Source: Streptomyces cinnamoneus
GTDB lineage: Bacteria > Actinomycetota > Actinomycetes > Streptomycetales > Streptomycetaceae
NCBI RefSeq assembly: GCF_002939475.1
Contig: NZ_PKFQ01000001.1
Location: 3,345,001 to 3,409,000, forward strand
DNA length: 64,000 nt
Direction of reading: 5' to 3'
The position numbers were made by a program, and so were the translations under genes. Below are positions 1 to 7,421 of this stretch, piece after piece. Below the pieces are notes generated by a model, which worked only from the letters and a program-made list of their open reading frames with translations, was not told where the DNA came from and searched no databases. Numbering within the stretch: the first letter of the stretch is position 1; each line of letters begins with the position of its first letter.

Positions 1-485
1 CCCTCGGCCTCCAGCTCGTCCAGGGTGTGCTCGTCGGCCACGTAGCGGCCGTCGATGTTCTTGAGCGGGACGGAGATCTCCTGGCCCGCCGCGTAGTCGG
101 CCGTCCAGGCGGTGGCCGCGTTCTCGACGCGGAGCTTCTGGTCGCGGCAGATGAAGTGCAGGTGGTTGTTGCGCAGCATCGCACCGGGCAGCAGGTGGGT
201 CTCGGTGAGGACCTGGAAGCCGTTGCAGATGCCGAGGACGGGCATGCCCGCCTTGGCCTGGTCGATGACGGTCTCCATGACCGGCGAGAAGCGGGAGATG
301 GCGCCCGCCCGCAAATAGTCGCCGTAGGAGAAACCGCCGGGCAGGACCACGGCGTCCACCTGCTTGAGGTCCTTGTCGCGGTGCCAGAGCGGCACGGGCT
401 CGAGCCCGGCGATCCGGACGGCGCGCTGGGTGTCGCGATCGTCCAGAGTTCCGGGGAAGGTGATGACTCCGACGCGTGCCGTCAC
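1..485 (-). CDS. purQ: PurQ, glutaminase subunit of FGAM synthase (partial, cut by window start)
   Basis: This is the class I glutamine amidotransferase subunit of phosphoribosylformylglycinamidine synthase. It releases ammonia from glutamine for the PurL subunit in purine synthesis, in the cytoplasm. The visible 161 codons begin [16 protein letters not shown], the usual PurQ start, and include the G-D-Y-L-R-A region and the nucleophile-loop sequence G-I-C-N-G-F-Q. The GTG start at 485 overlaps the purS stop by four bases (GTGA), so the two genes are translationally coupled. The C-terminal third, with the catalytic His/Glu, lies outside the window. Identification rests on the recognisable N-terminal sequence and the purS linkage. 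Confidence 0.95.
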   Translation of the reverse strand, partial: MTARVGVITFPGTLDDRDTQRAVRIAGLEPVPLWHRDKDLKQVDAVVLPGGFSYGDYLRAGAISRFSPVMETVIDQAKAGMPVLGICNGFQVLTETHLLPGAMLRNNHLHFICRDQKLRVENAATAWTADYAAGQEISVPLKNIDGRYVADEHTLDELEAE

Positions 486-727
486 GACTCGACCCGCACG
501 GTGAAGTCTTCGATCACGGTGTTGGCGAGAAACGTTTCCGCCATCTCGTGGATTCGGGCGAGGGCGGCGTCGTCGACCGGACCCTCCACCTCGAGTTCAA
601 AGCGCTTGCCCTGACGGACGTCGGCGATCCCCTCGAAACCCAGGCGTGGCAGCGCGCGCTGCACCGCCTGGCCCTGCGGGTCGAGGATCTCCGGCTTGAG
701 CATGACGTCGACTACGACGCGTGCCAC
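482..727 (-). CDS. purS: PurS, small subunit of FGAM synthase
   Basis: PurS is the roughly 80-residue structural subunit that bridges PurL and PurQ in the multi-subunit FGAM synthase of Gram-positive bacteria. The 81-residue product begins [12 protein letters not shown] and has the family core I-L-D-P-Q-G and V-R-Q-G-K. There are two in-frame GTG codons. The one at 733 directly abuts a GGGAG ribosome-binding site (738-734), whereas the one at 727 has six bases of spacing, so 727 is preferred. purQ follows with a GTGA overlap. The 310-base gap upstream separates it from the divergent lsrL gene and holds a near-palindrome that could be a regulatory site. Confidence 0.95.
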   Translation of the reverse strand: MARVVVDVMLKPEILDPQGQAVQRALPRLGFEGIADVRQGKRFELEVEGPVDDAALARIHEMAETFLANTVIEDFTVRVES

Positions 728-788
728 TGGCACTCCCGGTGTGTGGTGCGTGAGCTGAAGCGGTGAGGCCAGAGTACAGTCCCGAAAA

Positions 789-804
789 ATCTACGCGCAT
801 AGAT
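789..804. promoter_or_regulatory. 16-bp near-palindrome upstream of purS
   Basis: ATCTACGC/GCATAGAT is a palindrome with a single mismatch per arm, about 60-75 bases upstream of purS. On the minus strand a plausible -10 (TACTCT) lies between it and the gene, so the site sits near a -35 region. No known regulator was recognised. The role as an operator is inferred. Confidence 0.35.
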
Positions 805-941
805 ATGCTCGGCTTATCCTTCGCGTTTAGGGAGCGGGGTCCACAGCGGCCCGGGAAAAATTCCCGGAAAATCACCTGGCGATCGCACCGTCCTGATTGC
901 AAAGAGGTGGGCGGACAGAATTAACTGTGCTGCACAACCCA

Positions 942-976
942 TTGACCTTTGTTGTACAAATGAATATGTATTGACC
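942..976 (+). promoter_or_regulatory. Likely lsrL promoter with TTGTACAA palindrome in the spacer
   Basis: A TTGACC -35 (942-947) is followed after exactly 17 bases by TATGTA (965-970), a good vegetative promoter directed at the Lsr2-family gene. The spacer holds the perfect 8-bp palindrome TTGTACAA (952-959). The stretch from about 915 to 1000 is much richer in A+T than the rest of the window. Lsr2 proteins prefer such DNA, so autoregulation is possible but not shown. Confidence 0.55.
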
Positions 977-1044
977 GAGAACAACCGCAAACCTCACATC
1001 ACCGCAGGTCACCGCGGTGATACTGGCCGAAAGGACCGATTTCC

Positions 1045-1362
1045 GTGGCGCAGCGCGTAGTGGTCACACTCTCCGACGACATCGAGGGCGGGGAAGCCGC
1101 GGAGACCGTCATGTTCGGGCTCGACGGCAAGTCGTACGAGATCGACCTGAACCCTGCCAATGCGAAGAAACTGCGGGCGGTGCTGGAGCCTTACATGGAG
1201 GCCGGCCGCAAGCAGTCCCGCTCGGGCAAGGCCTACCGCCGGACGGCCGTCGCGCCGGACCCGGCGGCGGTGCGGGCGTGGGCCCGCTCCAACGGCATGG
1301 AGGTGCCGCCCCGGGGGCGGATCCCCAAGAAGGTCTACGAGGCGTTCAACGCCGCCGGCTGA
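1045..1362 (+). CDS. lsrL: Lsr2-family nucleoid-associated protein (LsrL-like paralogue)
   Basis: This 105-residue protein has the two-part Lsr2 layout: an N-terminal beta-rich dimerisation domain (residues 1-60, M-A-Q-R-V-V-V-T-L-S-D-D) and a C-terminal DNA-binding domain. The latter carries the minor-groove hook P-P-R-G-R-I-P-K near residues 88-96. Lsr2 proteins bridge AT-rich DNA and silence acquired and specialised-metabolite genes. Streptomyces usually has two such genes: lsr2 beside lysS/clpC, and a paralogue called lsrL beside purS. The purS neighbourhood points to LsrL, from recollection of synteny. The start is a GTG at 1045, preceded by GAAAGGA. A clear promoter lies 75-100 bases upstream. 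Confidence 0.9.
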   Translation: MAQRVVVTLSDDIEGGEAAETVMFGLDGKSYEIDLNPANAKKLRAVLEPYMEAGRKQSRSGKAYRRTAVAPDPAAVRAWARSNGMEVPPRGRIPKKVYEAFNAAG

Positions 1363-1450
1363 GCGGCGGCCGCGGGCCGCACCCGCAGTGGTGTGCGGCC
1401 CGCCGCGGAGGGGGTGCCTCCGCGGCCGGCGGCCGTGGCGGTCATCGGAT

Positions 1451-1481
1451 TTGCCAACTGCCCCGGATGATCAGCTAGAGT
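1451..1481 (+). promoter_or_regulatory. Candidate promoter of the tandem tRNA-Gly genes
   Basis: TTGCCA (1451-1456) and TAGAGT (1476-1481), 19 bases apart, lie about 53 bases before the first tRNA. The spacing is longer than ideal. Confidence 0.4.
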
Positions 1482-1534
1482 CTGGACCACGCCGAGGGGC
1501 AAGGCCGGGAAACGGGCCCGAACTTCGGGGTCAT

Positions 1535-1606
1535 GCGGGTGTAGCTCAGTAGTAGAGCGCCCCCTTTCCAAGGGGGAGGCGCAGTGTGCGATTCCTGTCA
1601 CCCGCT
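1535..1606 (+). tRNA. tRNA-Gly(TCC), atypical D- and T-arms, copy 1
   Basis: This is a 72-base cloverleaf. The acceptor stem is GCGGGTG/CACCCGC with discriminator T, and the D-stem is GCTC/GAGC. The anticodon stem is CCCCC/GGGGG with loop TTTCCAA, giving anticodon TCC for glycine codon GGA. Two elbow elements are abnormal. The D-loop reads AGTAGTA and lacks the G18-G19 pair. The T-loop reads TGCGATT instead of TTCGATT, so base 55 is G rather than U, and the normal-register T-stem (CAGTG/CCTGT) scarcely pairs. The two glycine tRNAs at 1794 and 57093 keep both elements. Expression is expected from the clean acceptor and anticodon stems. A non-ribosomal use is inferred. Confidence 0.85.
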
Positions 1607-1649
1607 CTGTTCGACCGTCGTCCACGTCAGTGGTCCGGCGGTACGACAT

Positions 1650-1721
1650 GCGGGTGTAGCTCAGTAGTAGAGCGCCCTCTTTCCAAGAGGGAGGCGCAGT
1701 GTGCGATTCCTGTCACCCGCT
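1650..1721 (+). tRNA. tRNA-Gly(TCC), atypical D- and T-arms, copy 2
   Basis: This is a 72-base near-duplicate of the gene 115 bases upstream, with the same acceptor stem, D-loop AGTAGTA and T-loop TGCGATT. The anticodon stem is CCCTC/GAGGG against CCCCC/GGGGG in copy 1. That is a compensatory pair change, which indicates selection on the folded RNA rather than decay. The anticodon is TCC. The 43 bases between the tRNAs show no terminator, so they are probably co-transcribed. Confidence 0.85.
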
Positions 1722-1793
1722 CTCACCGCTTACCGACCACTGCTGTGGATCAGGTAGAGTGGTGCCCGCACCGCACGGAAACGCGCGGGGCAT

Positions 1794-1866
<73 letters not shown>

Positions 1867-1874
1867 CAGTGAAA

Positions 1875-1907
1875 CGAAGGCCCCGGTCATCACGACCGGG
1901 GCCTTCG
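1875..1907 (+). terminator. Terminator of tRNA-Gly(GCC) copy A
   Basis: A perfect 14-bp stem CGAAGGCCCCGGTC with loop ATCAC and its complement follows the tRNA directly. Confidence 0.85.
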
Positions 1908-2004
1908 TCGTGTTCAGCGGCACGGGCCGCCGGATGACATTCGTCATCCGAGGTCATGACAGCTCGCACTGATCTCCGCCCCGATCCCCCGGGAGCCTTG
2001 AGGC

Positions 2005-2979
2005 ATGAACCACGGGGACGGTGTGATCGAGGTCTCGGAGCTGCGCCGGCGCTACGGCCGGCCCGGGGACGACAAGGGATTCGACGCGGTGCGGGACGTG
2101 TCCTTCACCGTGCGGCGCGGCGAGTTGTTCGCGCTGCTGGGAACGAACGGGGCGGGCAAGACCTCCACGGTCGAGCTGCTGGAGGGCCTGGCCCGGCCGA
2201 CGGCGGGCCGGGTGCGGGTGCTGGGCCACGACCCCCACGGGGAACGGAGCCTGGTGCGGCCGCGGATCGGGGTGATGCTCCAGGAGGGCGGCTTCCCCTC
2301 CGACCTGACCGCCGCGGAGACCGTCAGGATGTGGGCGGGCTGTACGACCGGGGCCCGGCCCGTGGCCGAGGCGCTCGGCCTGGTGGGGCTCACGGGCCGC
2401 CGGGACGTCCGGATCAAACAGCTGTCCGGCGGTGAACGGCGGCGGCTGGACCTCGCGCTCGCGCTGCTGGGCCGGCCGGAGGTGCTCTTCCTCGACGAGC
2501 CGACGACCGGCCTCGACCCCGAGGCGCGGCACACCACCTGGGAGTTGGTGCGCCGGCTGCGCGAGGAGGGCACGACGGTCCTGCTCACCACGCACTACCT
2601 GGAGGAGGCCGAGGCGCTGGCCGACCGACTGGCGATCATGCGCGAGGGACGGATCGTGAGCTCCGGGACGCCGGGCGAGGTCATCGGTGCCTACCCGGCC
2701 CGGATCCGCTTCGCGATGCCGGCCGGATGGTTCGTCGGCGACCTGCCGCCGCTGAAGGACCTGGGGGTCCTGCGGCACGAGGAGGCCGGCGGCCGGGTGG
2801 AGCTCCAGACGTCCGAGCTGCAGCGCACCCTCACGGGGCTGCTGCTGTGGGCGCGGGAGAAGGACGTCGAGCTGGAGGGGCTCGACGCGCGGACCGCCTC
2901 CCTGGAGGAGGCGTTCCTGGCGATAGCGGGGGCGGCCGGGACTCCGGCGCCGCTCGCGGTGACGGGGAGGAGCGAATGA
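2005..2979 (+). CDS. ABC transporter ATP-binding protein (DrrA-type exporter)
   Basis: This is the 324-residue ATPase of a two-gene exporter. It has Walker A G-T-N-G-A-G-K-T (46-53), signature L-S-G-G-E-R-R-R (from about 140), Walker B V-L-F-L-D-E-P (160-166) and the H-loop in L-T-T-H-Y-L-E-E-A-E-A. It also has the C-terminal extension of about 100 residues typical of CcmA/DrrA proteins. The ATG at 2005 follows GGGAGCCTTGAGGC. The permease gene overlaps its stop by four bases (ATGA). The downstream kinase and regulator suggest a signal-controlled exporter such as those for antibiotics, lipids or peptides. The substrate is unknown. Confidence 0.9.
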   Translation: MNHGDGVIEVSELRRRYGRPGDDKGFDAVRDVSFTVRRGELFALLGTNGAGKTSTVELLEGLARPTAGRVRVLGHDPHGERSLVRPRIGVMLQEGGFPSDLTAAETVRMWAGCTTGARPVAEALGLVGLTGRRDVRIKQLSGGERRRLDLALALLGRPEVLFLDEPTTGLDPEARHTTWELVRRLREEGTTVLLTTHYLEEAEALADRLAIMREGRIVSSGTPGEVIGAYPARIRFAMPAGWFVGDLPPLKDLGVLRHEEAGGRVELQTSELQRTLTGLLLWAREKDVELEGLDARTASLEEAFLAIAGAAGTPAPLAVTGRSE

Positions 2980-3803
2980 TGGCGATGAGCACGACGGCGA
3001 CGGCGGCGGAGGCGGCGGGTACGGGGGTCCCGGCGGCACCGACCACGCTCGCGGGGCGGGCGCTGACCCTCGGGCGGGCGGAGTTCACCCTGCTGGGGCG
3101 CAACAAGACGGCGCTCTACATCACCCTGTTCCTGCCCGCCCTCATGGTCTACGCGATGCGGTCGGGCACCAAGAACGTGGATCTGGACGGCAGCGGTCTG
3201 TCGCTGAAGGACGTCACGATGACGGGCGCCTTCGGCTACGTCCTGATCTTCGCCGTGTACTACAACCTCATGAGCGTCTACACCGCGCGGCGCGAGCAGC
3301 TGGTGCTCAAACGGCTGCGCACCGGCGAGGCCGGCGACGTGGAGATCCTGGCGGGTACGGCGCTGCCGTCCGCGGTGATCGCCCTCGCCCAGTGCCTGCT
3401 GCTGGTGACGGGCGGCGTGGCCTGGCTGGACATGCGCGTCCCGGCCCGCCCCGAACTGCTGGTCGCCGGCCTGCTGCTGGGCGTCGTCATGCTGACCGCG
3501 CTGGCCGCGGCCTCCACGGCGCTCGCCCGGACGGCGGAGACCGCGCAGTTCGCCGCGATGCCGCTGGCGATGGTCTCGATGCTGGGATCCGGGCTGTTCG
3601 TACCGCTGGACATCCTGCCGGACATGCTGGCGACGGCCTGCGAGCTGCTGCCGCTGACGCCCGTCGTGGAACTGATGCGGGACGGCTGGCTCGGCGGGGC
3701 GAGCGTGGGCGGGACGCTGGGCCACCTGGGGGCGGCTTTGGTCTGGTCGGCGCTCGGGGTGTTTGCTGTACGTCGGTGGTTCCGCTGGGAACCGCGGCGC
3801 TGA
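2976..3803 (+). CDS. ABC transporter permease (ABC-2 type)
   Basis: This 275-residue membrane protein begins M-M-A-M-S-T-T-A-T. It has about six hydrophobic segments after an Ala/Thr-rich N-terminus, including L-F-L-P-A-L-M-V-Y-A, F-G-Y-V-L-I-F-A-V and L-L-V-A-G-L-L-L-G-V-V-M. The Y-T-A-R-R-E-Q-L-V-L-K-R-L-R-T-G-E stretch near residue 100 is the signature of DrrB/ABC-2 permeases. The ATG at 2976 overlaps the ATPase stop, behind GGGGAGGAG. It should form the membrane half of the exporter with the preceding ATPase. A longer reading frame extends upstream, but that part lies over the ATPase gene and was rejected. Confidence 0.88.
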   Translation: MMAMSTTATAAEAAGTGVPAAPTTLAGRALTLGRAEFTLLGRNKTALYITLFLPALMVYAMRSGTKNVDLDGSGLSLKDVTMTGAFGYVLIFAVYYNLMSVYTARREQLVLKRLRTGEAGDVEILAGTALPSAVIALAQCLLLVTGGVAWLDMRVPARPELLVAGLLLGVVMLTALAAASTALARTAETAQFAAMPLAMVSMLGSGLFVPLDILPDMLATACELLPLTPVVELMRDGWLGGASVGGTLGHLGAALVWSALGVFAVRRWFRWEPRR

Positions 3804-3831
3804 ACTGGGGAAATGCCAAGGGGTGGGGCGC

Positions 3832-5229
3832 GTGATGGGTCGGGTGCGGGCGCTGCGCGGCCAGAGCAAGGTCAAGCAGATCGATCTCTACACGCGGGGC
3901 GCGCTGTACGGCGTCCCCTGGCTCTTGCTGCTGGTCGAGGCGCCCGCCGTGGTGGAGGTCGCCGGGTCCGGCCCCCGGTCCCGGGCGCTGTGCGTGGCCC
4001 TGGTCGTCGTGGTGATCGCGCAGTCCGCGCTCGGCGTCGGCCTGCTGCGCCGGGCCGTCGACCGCTACCTCGGCGAGGAGCCGGCCGGCCTGCGGTGGCG
4101 GCTGGCCGGCTCGTTCGTCCTGCTGGCGGCGGCGTTGTGCCTGCTCGCCACGGTGCGGGGCGCGACCGACGAGGCCGTCGCGCAGCTGGGGACCACGGTG
4201 CTCATGGGCGTGTCCGTGGCGCCCTTCGGCGGGCTCTGCCTGATCGTGCGCAAGCGGACGTACGCGGCCGTGGCCGTGGCCGGTTCGCTCCTGTCGGTGG
4301 TGCCGTACGCCGTGACCGGCATGCCCGGGCCGGGGCTGGCGGCGGCCGCCGTCGGGATGCTGTTCCTGTGCGCGTGGGACATGGTCATGGCCCGGGTGTC
4401 GGGCTGGATGCTCTCGATCGTCTGGGAGGTCGACGCCGCCCGGGGAGTGCAGGCGCGGCTGGCGGTCGCGGAGGAGCGGCTGCGGTTCTCGCGCGACATG
4501 CACGACATCCTGGGCCGCAACCTCGCGGTGATCGCCCTCAAGAGCGAGCTCGCCGTCCAGCTCTCGCGGCGCGCCACGGACGCGGCCGCGGAGCAGATGG
4601 CCGAGGTGCAGCGCATCGCCCAGGAGTCGCAGCGGGAGCTGCGGGAGGTCGTGCGCGGCTACCGCGAGGCCGATCTGCACACCGAACTGGTGGGCGCCCG
4701 GGGCGTCCTGACGGCGGCCGGCATCGAGTGCCGCATCGACGACGCGGCGGCGGTGGAGCTGCCGGTGGCCGTCCAGTCGGCGCTGGCCTGGGTGGTGCGC
4801 GAGGCCACGACGAACGTCCTGCGGCACGCGGACGCGCGGCGCTGCGCGGTGCGGCTGCGGCAGACGGACGGCTGGGCGGTGCTGATGGTGGAGAACAACG
4901 GGGTGCGGGCGGACGGCGCCGCGTCCGGCAAGGGATCCGGTTCGGGTCTGGCCGGGCTGCGGGAGCGGCTGACCGAGCTGGGCGGGACGCTCGCGTACGC
5001 CTACGGGGCGCAGTCGACGTTCCGGGTCACGGCGCGGGTGCCGTTCGCCGGGCCGGCGGGGGCGGAGGGCGGTCCGCCGCCGGTCTCCCCCGCCGGGGCC
5101 GCCCTCCCGGGCGACGGGGAGACGTTCCCCCCTCCCCTCCCCTCTCCGGCCGCCGCGGCGGAGAGCGGACGGGGCCGAGGAGACCGGCGGTGCGGAGCCG
5201 GCCCCGCGACGGAAGGGACGGGCGCATGA
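3832..5229 (+). CDS. NarL-type sensor histidine kinase (DesK-like)
   Basis: This is a 465-residue sensor kinase. The N-terminus (residues about 20-205) holds five or six membrane helices and no large extracellular domain. The dimerisation/phosphoacceptor helix has F-S-R-D-M-H-D-I-L-G with His224. The ATPase domain has the N-box V-R-E-A-T-T-N-V-L-R-H-A (Asn328) and a G-S-G-L-A-G-L-R-E-R loop. A Pro/Gly-rich tail of about 50 residues follows. The GTG at 3832 lies eight bases after AAGGGG. The regulator gene overlaps its stop by ATGA. It probably controls the adjacent exporter, sensing membrane stress or the exported molecule, by analogy only. Confidence 0.88.
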   Translation: MMGRVRALRGQSKVKQIDLYTRGALYGVPWLLLLVEAPAVVEVAGSGPRSRALCVALVVVVIAQSALGVGLLRRAVDRYLGEEPAGLRWRLAGSFVLLAAALCLLATVRGATDEAVAQLGTTVLMGVSVAPFGGLCLIVRKRTYAAVAVAGSLLSVVPYAVTGMPGPGLAAAAVGMLFLCAWDMVMARVSGWMLSIVWEVDAARGVQARLAVAEERLRFSRDMHDILGRNLAVIALKSELAVQLSRRATDAAAEQMAEVQRIAQESQRELREVVRGYREADLHTELVGARGVLTAAGIECRIDDAAAVELPVAVQSALAWVVREATTNVLRHADARRCAVRLRQTDGWAVLMVENNGVRADGAASGKGSGSGLAGLRERLTELGGTLAYAYGAQSTFRVTARVPFAGPAGAEGGPPPVSPAGAALPGDGETFPPPLPSPAAAAESGRGRGDRRCGAGPATEGTGA

Positions 5230-5834
5230 CGATCCGCGTCCTGCTCGCCGACGACGAGCACCTCATCCGTGGCGCTCTGGCCGCGCTGCTCGGCCTGGAG
5301 GAGGACCTCCTGGTCGTGGCCGAGGCCGCCTCGGGGCCCGAGGCCCTGGCGATGGCACGGGCGCACCGGCCGGACGTGGCGGTTCTGGATCTTCAGATGC
5401 CGGGGACCGACGGTGTGACGGTCGCCACATCGCTGCGGGCCGAACTGCCCGGCTGCCGCGCCATGATCGTGACGGGTCACGGGCGGCCCGGTCACCTCAA
5501 GCGGGCCCTGGAGGCGGGCGTGCGGGGGTTCGTACCCAAGACCGTCTCCGCCCGGCGGCTCGCCGAGATCATCCGCACCGTGCACGGGGGAAGCCGTTAT
5601 GTGGACCCCGAGTTGGCGGCCGACGCCATCAGCGCGGGCGACTCGCCGCTGACCGCGCGCGAGGCGGAACTGCTGGAACTGGCCGAGGACGGCGCCCCCG
5701 TGGCGGAGATCGCCGAGCGCGCCTCGCTGACGCCGGGGACGGTCCGCAACTACCTCTCCGCGGCGGCCGCGAAGCTGGGTGCGGAGAACCGTCACGCGGC
5801 GGCGCGCATCGCACGCGCTCAGGGTTGGCTATAG
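5226..5834 (+). CDS. NarL/LuxR-family response regulator (DesR-like)
   Basis: This 202-residue regulator has a receiver domain with acidic pocket A-D-D-E, phospho-acceptor Asp55 in V-L-D-L-Q-M-P-G and a conserved Lys in V-P-K-T. A C-terminal LuxR-type helix-turn-helix follows (L-T-A-R-E-A-E-L-L-E-L through T-V-R-N-Y-L-S). It is the partner of the kinase whose stop it overlaps. Its stop codon (TAG 5832-5834) lies inside TATAGT, the candidate -10 of the following tRNA, so the tRNA promoter is embedded in the end of this gene. Confidence 0.9.
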   Translation: MTIRVLLADDEHLIRGALAALLGLEEDLLVVAEAASGPEALAMARAHRPDVAVLDLQMPGTDGVTVATSLRAELPGCRAMIVTGHGRPGHLKRALEAGVRGFVPKTVSARRLAEIIRTVHGGSRYVDPELAADAISAGDSPLTAREAELLELAEDGAPVAEIAERASLTPGTVRNYLSAAAAKLGAENRHAAARIARAQGWL

Positions 5835-5868
5835 TGGTACCCGCACCGCACGGAAACGCGCGGGGCAT

Positions 5869-5941
<73 letters not shown>

Positions 5942-5949
5942 CAGTGAAA

Positions 5950-5982
5950 CGAAGGCCCCGGTCGTCACGACCGGGGCCTTCG
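5950..5982 (+). terminator. Terminator of tRNA-Gly(GCC) copy B
   Basis: It has the same 14-bp stem as copy A, with loop GTCAC. It lies between convergent transcription units and may also stop the kinase gene on the other strand. Confidence 0.85.
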
Positions 5983-6014
5983 TCGTTCCCCGGGGTGCTC
6001 CCCCCGGGCCCGTC

Positions 6015-7421
6015 TCACCGGTCCGCGTCCGTGACGGGCAGGCGCAGCCGGAAGCGGGCGCCGCCCGTCCCGGCCTGTTCCGCCGTGAGCCGGGCGCCGT
6101 GGGCGTGGGCGATCTGGCGGGCCATGGCCAGGCCCAGGCCCGAGCCGGGCAGGGCGCGGGCCTGCCGGGAGCGGTAGAAGCGGTCGAAGACGTGGGGCAG
6201 GTCCTCGTCGGAGATCCCCGGGCCGTGGTCCCGCACGGTGAGGTCGAGGAAGCCGTCCGCGCGCTCCAGCCGCACCTCCACGACCGCCCCGGCCGGGCTG
6301 AACTTGGCGGCGTTGTCCAGCAGGTTGGACAGCAGCCGCGCCAGCCGGGCGGGCACGCCGTGGACCGTGGCCGCGGCCAGGTCCGCCGTGAAGACCGTGC
6401 CCGGCCAGTGGCCGCGCGCGGCGGCCACGCAGCGCTCGGCGAGCAGGTCCAGCCGGACCTGTTCGACCAGGGGCCGGGGCTCCTCGTCGCGGGCCAGCTC
6501 GATGAGGTCGTTCACCATGCCGGTCACCTCGCGCAGCTGCCGGCCCAGGGCCTCGGCGGCCCGCTCGCGCTGGGCCGGGGTGAGGCGCTCGGCGCGGGCC
6601 AGCAGCTCGGAGTTGGTGCGCAGCGCGGTCAGCGGGGTGCGCAGCTCGTGGGAGGCGTCGGCCACCAGGCGGCGCTGGGCGGCGACCGCCTCCTGGAGCT
6701 CGCCGAGCATGGTGTTGAAGCTCGTGGCGAGGCGGGTGATCTCGTCCTTCCTGCGGGCCTCGTAGGGCGGCAGCTCGATGCGGTGGGCGGGGTCGCGGGT
6801 GGCGGCGATGCGCTCGGCGGTGGCCGTGAGCCGGGTGACGGGACGCAGGGACGTGCGCGAGGCCAGATAGCCGAGCGCCGCCGCGAGCAGCACCCCCACG
6901 GCGCCGACGGCGCCCAGGTACCGGCCGGCCTGGCTCACGCCCTGGTCGACGGTGTCCGAGCGGGCCGCGACCTGGAGGGCCCGCCCCTCCCGGCCGGGCA
7001 GGGGCGTGGTCAGCATCCGCATGGGGTGGCCGTCGTGCCTGATGTCGCTGTAGTACGCGCCGAGGGAGCCGGCCGCGACCCGGCGCGTGGCACCCGTGAC
7101 CGGCAGGACCAGGCCCCGCTGGCCGGGGGCGGCGGGGTCGGCGCGGACGACCTGGGCGCAGGCGGGGGCGGCGCGCCAGACGCATTCGTCGCCGAGGACG
7201 CCGGTGTCGGCGCCGCCCCTGCTCTGCATGGCGATGAGCTGGGCCTGCTGCTTGAGCTGGAGGTCGAGCTGGCGCACCAGTTCGTAGCGGATGACGACGT
7301 AGGCGGCGGCGAGGACGCCGAGGGCGACGAGCGCGACCGCGGCGGAGGTGACGAGGGCCAGACGGGCCCGCAGGGGCCTGCGGCCGAGGAGGGCCCGTGC
7401 TCTTTCGACGGGCGTCCTCAC
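6015..7421 (-). CDS. HAMP-containing sensor histidine kinase (MprB-like)
   Basis: This 468-residue kinase has one membrane helix near residues 21-45, an extracellular sensor of about 110 residues, a second helix near 165-190, a HAMP linker, phospho-acceptor His258 in D-A-S-H-E-L-R-T-P-L, and a HATPase domain (N-L-L-D-N-A-A-K-F-S, D-H-G-P-G-I, G-S-G-L-G-L-A-M). The sensor contains a Cys pair (D-E-C-V-W and P-A-C-A) that could form a disulphide outside the cell. The GTG at 7421 overlaps the regulator stop (GTGA). Together they form an OmpR/MprAB-type cell-envelope system. The stimulus is unknown. Confidence 0.9.
   Translation of the reverse strand: MRTPVERARALLGRRPLRARLALVTSAAVALVALGVLAAAYVVIRYELVRQLDLQLKQQAQLIAMQSRGGADTGVLGDECVWRAAPACAQVVRADPAAPGQRGLVLPVTGATRRVAAGSLGAYYSDIRHDGHPMRMLTTPLPGREGRALQVAARSDTVDQGVSQAGRYLGAVGAVGVLLAAALGYLASRTSLRPVTRLTATAERIAATRDPAHRIELPPYEARRKDEITRLATSFNTMLGELQEAVAAQRRLVADASHELRTPLTALRTNSELLARAERLTPAQRERAAEALGRQLREVTGMVNDLIELARDEEPRPLVEQVRLDLLAERCVAAARGHWPGTVFTADLAAATVHGVPARLARLLSNLLDNAAKFSPAGAVVEVRLERADGFLDLTVRDHGPGISDEDLPHVFDRFYRSRQARALPGSGLGLAMARQIAHAHGARLTAEQAGTGGARFRLRLPVTDADR

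Noticed and set aside
1535..1721. Pseudogene reading of the atypical tRNA-Gly genes
   Set aside because: Two copies share intact acceptor and anticodon stems and a compensatory pair change, which is not expected of decaying genes.
2727..2975. N-terminal extension of the ABC permease frame
   Set aside because: It overlaps the ATPase gene and encodes Arg/Ala-rich nonsense. ATG 2976 has a ribosome-binding site and a four-base overlap with the ATPase stop.
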